From positions 39,693,885 to 39,757,884 of the forward strand of contig NC_045128.1 of assembly GCF_007655135.1 (NCBI RefSeq): a stretch of DNA of 64,000 nucleotides, written 5' to 3'. Within the stretch, counting starts at the first letter, position 1. Each line of letters starts with the position of its first letter. The position numbers and the translations under genes are program-made. Shown piece by piece: positions 38,401 through 47,996 of this stretch. The notes below the pieces were generated by a model. It worked only from the letters and a program-made list of their open reading frames with translations, was not told the origin of the DNA and made no database searches. Source of the stretch: Punica granatum. Taxonomy: Eukaryota > Streptophyta > Magnoliopsida > Myrtales > Lythraceae.

Positions 38401-38634
38401 CTGATTCGATTATGCCTAAGCGAAAGGAACCAAATTACCCAACCCTCAGACATGGTTCACCAAGATAGCAGGAAAGCCAATTAAAAACCAAATTCCCGAC
38501 ACGAATTATCAACCAATACCGTATAAAAGCTTCGGATTCACTCGCTTGGAGCTTGCAAGATACTCGATAACCCACAGCCATGGAAGGCTCGACTCGGGCA
38601 AGCCCGTCCCTTCCCAGGGAGCCATCCTCCTCAT
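35406..38634 (-). CDS. PHD-finger protein with C-terminal Myb-like (SANT/telobox-type) domain
   Basis: Six coding exons join in frame to 894 residues: 38634-38520, 38415-38210, 38110-38003, 37906-35886, 35753-35675 and 35561-35406. The N-terminus (LPWLWVIEYLASSKRVNPKLL, DELGKNVRELVALACLEQF) is a conserved leader of this plant family. The C4HC3 PHD finger runs from C432 (CLKC) through C475 (CPFC). A long acidic, Ser/Glu-rich linker follows and contains two related ~40-residue units. The C-terminal Myb-like domain (about 832-888) has the pattern PWMEEEVKKLKEGVEKF ... IPWKKILEFG ... DLKSKWTNV. PHD plus Myb suggests a nuclear chromatin or DNA-binding protein; the histone mark and the DNA site are unknown. 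The start is the first in-frame ATG; the ATG at 38625 has a better context and is an alternative. A 5' untranslated intron 38849-38718 is likely. Confidence 0.9.
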
Positions 38635-38995
38635 CACAATTTCAGCAAACAACACAAACGGGTCGAACTCATTCAAGCTCTTAAATCCATAAAACAATAG
38701 CTTTTCAAAATGATAACCTGAAACTGCAAACCGGGCAGCAACAAGATTGGGCAATGCACCATGAGATTACGCAGTAGCAAGCATTTCTCTTCCATTAGTC
38801 AGGGCAGAAATCTGTGAATTAAGAGAACCCCGAAAACGAGAACTGTTACCTCAAATGACACAGCAGCTGCTGCAGCGAGCGGTGGGAGTTCCGTTGCAGA
38901 GCCGAGATGACCGTGAGGAGGAGGAGGAAGAAGAAGAAAGAGAGCTTCGCAAGGAAGACTGCGCGCTTAGCAGAGAGCAGAATTTTGGCCAAAAA

Positions 38996-39110
38996 TAAAT
39001 TTCCAAAAAACAAAAAGAATAAATAAATAAGTAAAATGAAGAAGCCCAAAAAAGTACGGGCCCGAAAATAGAGTTTTGGCCCAAAATTTAAGGGGCCGAA
39101 AAAGCCCATG
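38996..39110 (-). promoter_or_regulatory. site II-type promoter elements of the PHD gene
   Basis: AGCCCA (39043, 39103), GGCCCA (39078) and GGGCCC (39058) cluster about 190-260 bp upstream of the presumed transcribed region of the minus-strand PHD gene. TGGGCY elements are typical TCP-bound sites in broadly expressed plant genes. Confidence 0.45.
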
Positions 39111-40685
39111 TTCCGAAAATCATAGGACCCATCGGACCCTTACCGAATAAAAAAGGATCCATCCCAGTCCAACAGACATCCGCGAGGAGATGAACGACCG
39201 CCTCTCAACTCGATCGGGAACTTCAATTGCTGTTGGTCTACTTCTCGCAGAAGGACAAGGCAGGGTCCGGGACTCGTGGTGCGCCCTTTAGGTGTTCGAG
39301 CGGGTTGAAGAAGGGAGAACCTGGTCGATAAGGAGATTATGGAATATTGACCTGTGCTACATACAGTATTATATTAAATGACATAATTGATACAAATTAG
39401 ATTAGAACCCGTGCTAGGTGCGGTAAATATAATTTGGCATAAGGAGGGAGTGTGGGAGAAAAAAGGGTAGTCATCTAAATTTTAATCACCGTTGTAACCT
39501 TAATTATGTGGTCATTATTAATTATAGTTATTTCACTACGGGTGTTTTGAAAAGTAAAAATTAAATGAAGTCATACTTCATGCTTTATAATAATATAATA
39601 TAATATATATATATACTAGGGCGTGACCTGCGCTATACACAGAATTAAATGTAATTTTAGTTTGAAAACTAAATCAATTCATGCGAAATATTATCAAATG
39701 TTACGTATATTAACCTTGTCAAACTTATCGATTTTGAAAAGTTAATAGAAATGAATGATATATATTGTGTTGTTGACACGATACATTTTAAAGAGATGAG
39801 AGAGAGAGCGAGACCAAAGAAGGTTTGCTTTCTCTTTATACCACTTTGTGGAATGGATTATAAAAGAGATCGAAAAGAACATTTATTTCGTGTGGTCCAT
39901 TTATGGAATGGTTGAAATTGATGCTTGCTGCTAAATATGAGGAGCTGAGGAAAGAACGGGACGTGCTCAGGCAGATGTACGACGAGGTGAACGGCCAGCC
40001 AGAGCAGCAGGATTTTACAACGATGAAAAGTCTCGCCGACCCCAAGACGATGTTTCCGTTCGATCGCGACAATGCTTATTGTAGCTAGCTGCGGAAATGA
40101 ACGGTGTCTGGAGATCTACAAGCTCTAAAACCAATCTGCGTGTTCTCTATCTACTATTTTTGAAGCTCTACCTATATATGTATAGGCAGCATGTACTTGA
40201 ACTTGCTCCAATATTGCATCTCTTAACTAAACTATCCCTTTCTCGTTATTATTCAATCTATCGATCAATCCAGTCTAATTAATCATCGAAATTATATGAT
40301 TTAACGGGTAGAATTTGTCTATTACCCAAAAAAAAAAAGGCGGAATTTGTACTTTTTCGATGCATTTTTGAGCTCTAAAACCATGTTAGACAGGAAGGCC
40401 AGATCACACCTGACGAACAAACCTGGGCTAAGCTCAGGACACAATTCGAGTGATTAGCATCGCAAAGCAAATGAGACGGTAGGGTAAATTAATACAGGCT
40501 GCAACTACAACGGCACGGGTTCAAGTCGATTAGAAGACAACAGGACTGTCCATGAATCTAGATCAGAAAACACAAATCTTTTTTTGCCCAGACGTTTCGT
40601 TCAGGATGATGATGACGATGATGATTATTCCATTTAATGGAAGGTGTGGATAATTATTCAATTCTTGGGGTAGAAGAAATGTACC
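39111..40685. other. spacer between divergent PHD and editing-factor genes
   Basis: AT-rich with an ATG/GAT-rich run near 40603-40625. The stretch 39615-39645 (ctagggcgtgacctgcgc) and the stretch 39405-39420 (cccgtgctaggtgcgg) look like degraded Helitron termini, but a complete element was not delimited. One short open frame is listed separately. Confidence 0.4.
39903..40088 (+). CDS. short open frame, coiled-coil-like, unassigned
   Basis: An ATG-started frame of 61 codons has an amphipathic, heptad-like stretch (AAKYEELRKERDVLRQMYDEV) followed by a polar tail. The base composition is more GC-rich than its flanks, unlike chance frames nearby. It resembles leucine-zipper tails of plant transcription factors, but no DNA-binding domain exon is visible upstream. 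It may be a relic exon or a processed fragment; I do not assign a function. Confidence 0.25.
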   Translation: MEWLKLMLAAKYEELRKERDVLRQMYDEVNGQPEQQDFTTMKSLADPKTMFPFDRDNAYCS

Positions 40686-40750
40686 GGCCCAAACACGATA
40701 TGGGCCCAAAGCCCATGAGAGCATCTTCAAGCCCAAGGCCCAAAAGCCCA
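40686..40750 (+). promoter_or_regulatory. dense site II (TGGGCY) array of the editing-factor gene
   Basis: Six GGCCCA/AGCCCA/TGGGCC hexamers occur within 65 bp, ending about 180 bp upstream of the ATG at 40931. Such arrays are characteristic of promoters of plant genes for mitochondrial proteins and the translation machinery, which fits a mitochondrial PPR product. Confidence 0.6.
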
Positions 40751-40930
40751 CGATAGCAGTCGCCGCTCCCCTCCCTCCCCTTCAACTGACGCTGGCAGGT
40801 TTTGAAGCTGTAAACCGCGGGAGGGGCTGTTTGATGTCTTATGTCTGAATCTTTCGACAACGGACGTTTCATTGAGTTCTGAATTTCCGATGGCAATCTC
40901 AGCCGGAGAGCTGTTCAGTATCATGCTCTG

Positions 40931-42706
40931 ATGATTCACCAAAACGCCCTCCTGAACAGACCCGTCTGCTTCGAACTCCATTACCGGAGCATCTGCGAAC
41001 TCCTCCTGTCCCTGACTCGCTCGAGGTCTCTGCCCAAGGGCCTTCAGCTCCACGCTCACATCCTCAAATCGAGTTTTGAAGTTGTACCCCTCGTAGCCCA
41101 TCACCTCATCAATTTCTACTCCAAGTCTCAGCTCCCCTTCTGCGCCGTCCGGGCGTTCGATGAAACTCCCCGGAGAACGGCCACCACTTGGAGTTCGGTT
41201 ATCTCTGCATTCGCCCAGAATGAGCTCCCGTGGTTCGCGATTGAGTACTTCTGTCGGATGCTCGGTGAGAATGTTCGGCCTGATGATCACATATTCCCGA
41301 GTGCGACCAAATCGTGCGCGATTCTGGGGCGGAGTGATATCGGGAAGTCTGTACATTGTCTTGCCGTGAAGATTGGATTTGATGGCGATGTGTTCGTGGG
41401 CAGCTCGTTGGTCGATATGTATGCTAAGTGCGGTGAAATCGGTGTTGCTCGGAGGGTGTTTGATGAAATGCCTGGCAGAAATGTGGTTTCTTGGAGCGGG
41501 ATGATATATGGGTATGCCCAGATGGGGCAGGATGAAGAGGCTCTGAGATTGTTCAAGCGGGCTCTGTTGGAGGGTTTGGACGTGAATGACTTCACCTTCT
41601 CGAGTGTTATTCGAGTTTGTGGGAACTCTACGCTGCTCGAACTGGGGAAGCAGATTCATGGGCTGTGCTTGAAGACGAGCTTCGATTCTTCGAGCCATGT
41701 GTGTAGCTCTTTGATTTCATTGTACTCCAAGTGTGGGCTTATCGAAGGAGGTTATCGGGTTTTTGATGAGGTGCCCGTTAAGAATCTTGGGATGTGGAAC
41801 GCTATGTTGATTGCCTGTGCCCAGCATGCGCATACACGAAAAGTGTTTGATTTGTTCAAAGAGATGGAAGTTGTCGGGATGAAGCCAAATTTTATCACAT
41901 TCCTTTGCATGCTCTATGCTTGTAGTCATGCAGGATTAGTCAAAGAAGGAGAGTATTACTTTGATCTCATGAAAAGTCATGGGATTGAACCAGGTGATCA
42001 GCACTATGCTTCTATGGTGGACTTGCTCGGTCGAGCTGGAAAATTGCAGGAGGCCCTTGCAGTTATTGAAGAGATGCCTATGCAGCCCACGGAAAGCGTC
42101 TGGGGAGCTTTCTTGACAGGGTGTCGCATCCATAAAAATACTGAACTTGCAGCCTTTGCAGCTGATAAGGTCTTTGAGTTGGGCGCAGTCAGCCCGGGTT
42201 TGCATGTATTACTGTCTAATGCTTATGCGGCTGCTGGAAGATATGAGGATGCAGCAAAAGCTAGGAAACTACTGAGAGATAGAGGGATGAAGAAGGAAAC
42301 GGGCTTGAGTTGGGTTGAAGAGGGAAATAGAGTTCACACATTTGCTGCTGGGGACAGAACCCATGCCTTAACGAAAGAGATCTATCAGAAGCTGGACGAG
42401 TTGGGTGAGGAGATGGAGAGGGCAGGTTATGTTGCGGACACGAGTTATGTCCTTCAGGGAGTTGACGGGGAACAGAAGGATCGCATGATCAGATATCACA
42501 GCGAGCGATTAGCCATTGCCTTTTGCCTGATCACCTTTCCACCCGACAGGCCGATCAGAATAATGAAAAACTTGCGGGTCTGCGGTGATTGCCATGCCGC
42601 CATTAAATTTATGTCCAAGTGTACCGGAAGAGTGATCATAGTGAGGGATAATAACCGCTTCCATCGTTTTGAGGATGGGAGATGCACATGTGGGGACTAT
42701 TGGTAA
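40931..42706 (+). CDS. MEF1: PLS-DYW pentatricopeptide RNA-editing factor, MEF1-like
   Basis: A single intronless frame of 591 residues starts at ATG 40931. Tandem PPR motifs of P, L and S types cover about residues 15-400 (for example VDMYAKCGEIGVARRVFDEMPGRNVVSWSGMI). They are followed by E/E+ motifs (GLSWVEEGNRVHTFAAGD) and a complete DYW deaminase domain (about 480-591) with HSERLA, CGDCH and terminal CTCGDYW. The zinc-binding and catalytic His-Glu residues are present. The NYRTICDLLLS-like N-terminus and overall colinearity match Arabidopsis MEF1 (At5g52630) closely as I recall it. MEF1 edits several mitochondrial mRNAs by C-to-U conversion, so this is the probable orthologue. A promoter with six site II motifs lies upstream. 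Confidence 0.93.
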   Translation: MIHQNALLNRPVCFELHYRSICELLLSLTRSRSLPKGLQLHAHILKSSFEVVPLVAHHLINFYSKSQLPFCAVRAFDETPRRTATTWSSVISAFAQNELPWFAIEYFCRMLGENVRPDDHIFPSATKSCAILGRSDIGKSVHCLAVKIGFDGDVFVGSSLVDMYAKCGEIGVARRVFDEMPGRNVVSWSGMIYGYAQMGQDEEALRLFKRALLEGLDVNDFTFSSVIRVCGNSTLLELGKQIHGLCLKTSFDSSSHVCSSLISLYSKCGLIEGGYRVFDEVPVKNLGMWNAMLIACAQHAHTRKVFDLFKEMEVVGMKPNFITFLCMLYACSHAGLVKEGEYYFDLMKSHGIEPGDQHYASMVDLLGRAGKLQEALAVIEEMPMQPTESVWGAFLTGCRIHKNTELAAFAADKVFELGAVSPGLHVLLSNAYAAAGRYEDAAKARKLLRDRGMKKETGLSWVEEGNRVHTFAAGDRTHALTKEIYQKLDELGEEMERAGYVADTSYVLQGVDGEQKDRMIRYHSERLAIAFCLITFPPDRPIRIMKNLRVCGDCHAAIKFMSKCTGRVIIVRDNNRFHRFEDGRCTCGDYW

Positions 42707-43323
42707 TTGAATTGTAAGAATCATTCGGACATGACGGACCATTAAACTTTTAACTAGAGATAAAGAATGAAAAAGGAAAATAATTGGGATGACCTGTTAT
42801 TTTCCTATCATTTCCTCGTACCAATTTCCGGATTTTGTTATGCATCCATCTGCCGAAAAGGGCTGCATTAGAATTTGCTAAAGCAGTTGTTCCATCCTTT
42901 GCTGTCTCGATGATGAACTGTAGTCTGTAGACGGCCACTGGGTTGCTTATCAACTGGAACATAATCCCCTTGTTCAGACAGCTCCAAGGACAACCTAAAT
43001 CCCTTATCCTACTGTAGTTTTCGGGTTTACAATGTCTATCTCTTTAACTCTCTCGCTTCGTTTCAGGTTATCATGCTTGGCTCTTTATTCTGCAAATCAG
43101 GCATGCTGTTGAGACCCCATGCTCGGTACATATTTTCTTTCCAATCGAGATATCCTCTTCAGACAGGAGTTATGCTCTCAATTCCAATGGGTTGTACTGC
43201 AATTTATGAGATCAGGACTCGCCTGCTTCTTCTCCGAAACCGGTACTTGCGCTTCAACTCCACATTCAATATCTCCGTATCTGTGGTGGTTGATTAACTT
43301 CAGGGAAAAAGGAAGTATTTTAG

Positions 43324-43612
43324 AGTGTGTTTGTTTTATAAATAATATTCAACTCAACTCAATTTCACTTATTTTCAATTCAACATGACAAGTATTACTT
43401 TTTTTAAAAAAAAAATTTAACGATTCAATTTTTAATATTAAATTTCCTCAATTATTCATTACTTTTTCACAATTTAACAACACAATAATTACTTAATCAT
43501 TATTTTCTCTTAATTATTTATTACTTTTTTACACTTTTTCTCATAATTCAACAATACAATCATTACAAACCAATTAAAATCAAAACTCAACTCAACTTTC
43601 AATCCAAACGCA
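43324..43612. mobile_element. MITE, high-copy family A
   Basis: Starts agtgtgtttgttttataaa and ends caatccaaacgcac. It carries the family blocks ttcaatttttaatattaaat, caacacaataattac and ctcataattcaacaatacaa. About 290 bp. Confidence 0.75.
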
Positions 43613-44662
43613 CAATAGGGCAAAGGTTTCTTTGTCATTAGGTAAGAATCTTTTGCAGCCACGTTATCTAAAGTCGCTTTGTGATAGATGCATAGAGCCA
43701 TTCAACTACTAAGACAACATAGGGATAAAACAAAATGATGTGGTTTTTGTTGGTGATTATATTAAACAGTTGATGATTCACATGCAATGTTGTAGCCAAT
43801 TAGCTTCCATGAAATGGTTTTGCCTCACTTAGCATGGGATCCTTAGAGGAGCTCAGCTGTCTGCTACTACCAATTCCTGCGTGATTGTTCTGTTGAACGA
43901 ACTCTGTGTGGAGATCATTGAGCTCTTCAGGTTCCCTCTTCCATGATGCCTGAAACTCATTTTCCCCTTGCTTAAATGTATTTCGGTGTATATTCTCGTA
44001 TCCAAAAACTCAATGAACCTAAGGGCTGAAAAATGAAATATAGTATGCCGCCCCGCCCGAATCAGCATATTTTTTTTTTGTTTTACGCGGGTTTCCGCTT
44101 TCAATTGGAAGGGCATCCTTCTGTTGCCGGAAAGGTAAACCTCAAAAAAATGTAAATAGGGAACTAGCTCTAACCGAACTTTCGGGTATATATAAGTCAA
44201 TTTAATTCCAACTGAATTGACCTATTAAAGAGTAAAATCATTTCAATAAATTTTGCTTACGTGTTTTTCAACTATAACGTCCGTACCATTTTTATCTTCA
44301 TGGGGGAAAATTATGTGATTTCCAATTTGCTGTCATTTCATGGGCTGATGATTACATTTCAATTCATTGGAAGAAAAAGAAAAATCAGTAGTCTAGTTCC
44401 ACGTTTTTGCATTTTTTTACTTAAACTATACCTAATATCGGAGTGTCTTTTCCTTCCAAGTCAGAATTTCTATGATGAAATTCCATTATTTTAGTTTTAG
44501 CTGTATGCATCATGACCTGGGCAGCCACAGTTCACATCTATTATTAACATCACCATCCCACCCGAAAGTTGGCATTTCTATGTCTCAACATTTCAGAGGT
44601 TGCCAATATAGACTTTTTTTTTTCTTCACAGTTCTCATTTAGCCAATACGATACATTGCATG

Positions 44663-44925
44663 TTTGATAACAAAATTTGATTTTACTTAACTTTATTTTT
44701 TTCGTAATTTAATAATACAATTATTATTATTTTAAATTCTTTTTCATACCCTTTCTTATTTATAATTCTTTCAATTATTCAACACTTTTATCAATTTTAA
44801 TATTTTTTTTTTCAATTAAACAACACAACTATTACTTTTTTTATCTTATTTTCCAAATTCTCTCAAATATTTTTCCTAACTACTTTTATCTTTATCTCCT
44901 CAAATCAAATTTAATTTCATTACTA
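44663..44925. mobile_element. MITE, family A, diverged
   Basis: Begins tgtttgataacaaaatttg and repeats the aatttaataatacaattatt, caattaaacaacacaacta and tattactttttt blocks. The right terminus is unclear. Confidence 0.5.
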
Positions 44926-46084
44926 AGTGCTATGCTGCTGATGTTTCTCATCCTCGTCCTTCTTTTTCCTTGTTGAATTCCAAATTTACAGTATCATTAC
45001 ATATAACTGTCTGATATTCCATAAGTCATATTCATGTAAACTGCTATGTTCGTTTCAGAGAAAATTCAATGTTTCGACTAATGCGACTGATTCAATTTCA
45101 TTGTGAAGGGAAAGTTTTGAATTTCTTCGCGACCAAACCACGTAAGATACTGTGGGAGTCTTCTTGGTATCTAACCGTCACGAGGTGAGCAGTTGAACAA
45201 CTAAGTTGATTGGGAGAGGACCCTAAGTACCTTTTGCATATGGACAATTTGTTTATTAAGTATGGTGTGAGGGTTTGGTTTTTTCCTAGCTAGGAACAGT
45301 GAGTGTGCTTTGACAACATGGAATCATGGGCAGTGGAAATTATTTGTAAATCCTTGGTTTATCTTTGACATTATTAAAGTGTGCAAATGGGATGGGACCA
45401 TGCTAATCGAGGTCTTGGAGTACCAAAAAGGCTGCCTTTTTCAAATTGCATGCACGGCATGTACCCTTTTTTTTTATGTATATAATTATTATATTTTGTG
45501 TATAAAGGGGAAAAGGAAAAGAAGAAAGCAAAGAGAATCTTCTCCCCTTTTCCAAATTGCCCATAAAAAAGATATATAAACAATTTTCAAAAACAATGGG
45601 AAAAATGAAACTTTTGGAGGAGCAAGTGGGTTCTCTTCTCTACCATCGTCATCATCATCTTGTTAGTAGTTAGTGAAATTAGTAAAATTAATATCATTTC
45701 CTCACAAAGTCTCTCATTTTTCTTCTATTTATTTATGAATGTATAATTGCAGAAATGTATTATGAAAAGTCAAAAGTTGAAGTGTCTTGGGGTAAAAAAA
45801 AACTGACATGGTTTTTTTTTTGTCAAAAGAGGAAATTGTATGATTTTCTAACCTCAATTATTTATTGGAAAAAAAGTCTTTTTTTTTTAATTCATGCAAT
45901 GGCAACACGGCAGAAAATTCAACAAGGCATTTGGTGCCAATGCCCCTTTCTTTTAAATTATTATATCGATTGGGTTAGGTAATATGCATATATTCTAATG
46001 AGTATTCGGTAGTTTTTTTGCATGACATGACTCTCATTGCATCATCACAAGATGATGAGTGGGAGTTTCGAATTATTATCCTCA

Positions 46085-46450
46085 AAATTGTCACTAATAT
46101 GACTGGTGACGTTGGATAATAGAGTAGAATACAATTATATTTAATTTCACGAGATGAAGATAAAATTAGTGGGAGGAATTTGTTATTAAAAAATAGTTAT
46201 GATAATAATTAAGAAAAAATATATGAGAGAATTTATTATTTAATTAAAAAGAAGATAAAAAAAATAATGAATGTGTTGTTGAATTGGAAAAAAATAATGA
46301 ATAATTGAAATAATTTAATATTAAAAAATTAATTATAATAATGATTAAAAAATAAAATACGATATAATTTATTATTAAATTGAAAAAATAAAATATAATG
46401 GTTATATTATTAAATTGAAAGTAAAATAAAATGAATTAAAATGGAATAGA
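46085..46450. mobile_element. MITE, family A, inverted orientation, expanded
   Basis: The minus strand shows the family blocks (ttcaacaacacattcatta, ttaatattaaattatttca, ttaattataattaatttttt). Internal ataattaaa-type units are multiplied, so this copy is longer than the others. Confidence 0.5.
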
Positions 46451-46888
46451 GTATGATACCATAATCCAATAAAGCGTTACATCAACATGTAGCTGTAGTA
46501 GTAGTTTTTGACTCTTTGACGCTATGCAATTTCTTCTTATTTTTTTTAATGCATAATTTTTCCTTTTATTTATAATAATAGTAATAAATGTGATAAATAA
46601 AAATATGAACATTGTGTCGTGGCGCGAGGAGGGACATCGGATTCGCACAAAGCGAAACACTGACACCACAGCTCTGATCTGTCTGCGCTCCACATTTTCC
46701 GAAAAAATTATTTTACAAAAATAAAACATTTAAAATTAAGAAAAAAGGAAAAGAAAAATAAAAAGGGAGAGGAAAGGAAAATTCACCTAAACAAAACAAA
46801 ACAAAACAAAACCCCTTTGTCCTTGAACGGTCCTATATCCTTTTTCATACACATCCTACTCTTCTTCCCTCTCCCTCTCTGCTCTCTG

Positions 46889-46909
46889 CTCTCTCTCTCT
46901 CTCTCTCTC
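46889..46909. repeat. (CT)n tract in 5' leader region of SD3-type kinase
   Basis: A pure CT run lies within a generally pyrimidine-rich leader (46850-47250). Together with possible splice signals downstream it suggests a long, perhaps intron-containing, 5' untranslated region before the ATG at 47997. Confidence 0.6.
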
Positions 46910-47996
46910 GCAGAATCTCTGCATCTCCCGGCCGCCTTACTCCGGCCGCTCTCCGGCGGGCCTCTCTCCCCGTCCACATTGCCATGCAAAGGTACTTCCT
47001 TTAAGCATTTGAGCCCGGCAGCTGTCTCTGCCTGCTCTGCTCTAACTGAGCTCGGCTTAAAGATGAGTTTAGTCCTTCTCCTTTAACCAGCCAAGCGTCT
47101 TATCTCTCTCACTTCCTCTTTCTCTCTCCAAGACAACGTGTTCCTCTTGCTCCCTTCTCCTCCCAGGTTAGCTCGCTCTGCTCTGCTTTTTCTCTTTTAA
47201 GCCCCACTGCTGCCTGCTTCTTGAAGAAAGAGGTTTAATCTCTTCGTTCCCAGATCTAAGCTCTGCTCTGATTCCAAGTCATTAGCTGACCCATGTGGCG
47301 TTTTGTCGGTTTGGTCTGTTTCTCTGGTTTGTTCCTGTAGCAGTAAGCTCCGAGGTTCTTGGGTTGTTCATTTAGTTCCAAATTGTCATCTCTGTGCTTG
47401 GGAAATTCCACTTTCACCCCCTTTTCATCTTCAAAGGCAGTAGCTTTTCTGTTCCCATGATAGCGACTGTATTGAGCAAACAGCACCTCGAGGCGTAACT
47501 CGGGTTGAACCAGTACCTGATTTCTCCTCTCCGGTTCTCGGAGAGACTCCTTTCGTTTCATCCAGCTCCCAGTCAATCTTGTGAAGCTCAAATCTGCAAG
47601 TGTGGGTGATTATCGGTAACTATCTCGAATTGCCCAGCTGCAATTTTAGAATCTAATCTGGGTTTCTTGAATATCTGACTTTCTTGGCCTTCCCATTGAA
47701 TTGTTCTTGCTCCATGTTGAATAATCGTCCCTTCAGAATTCTTGAGATTGGTCGATACCTAACAAAGGATTGAAAATGTGGCCCCTTGCTTGCTTCGTTT
47801 CGCATGCTAATTCGTTGTCCCCCATGATGGTTGATCTTGAAAGTTTATACTGATTACTGGAATTTTCAACCATTCGCCTAATAACTCCGCTATTGTCTGT
47901 AGTACCTTTTGATATGTCACCCTTGGATCTGTAGTTAGTCTGGGAACATCGTCTACATGTCCTTTCCTTTCCACCTATAGTCTATTCCTGGGAAGC

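Larger units (their letters stand above)
42710..46880. other. AT-rich spacer with MITEs
   Basis: The first few hundred bases are probable 3' untranslated sequence of the editing-factor gene. A pyrimidine tract and AG at about 43068 could be a 3' untranslated intron end. After 43.3 kb I see MITE copies (listed), poly-A/T runs and no credible gene. Confidence 0.5.

Noticed and set aside
38812..38849. 38 bp intron in the PHD leader
   Set aside because: Too short for a plant intron; splicing from 38850 to the acceptor at 38717 is more plausible.
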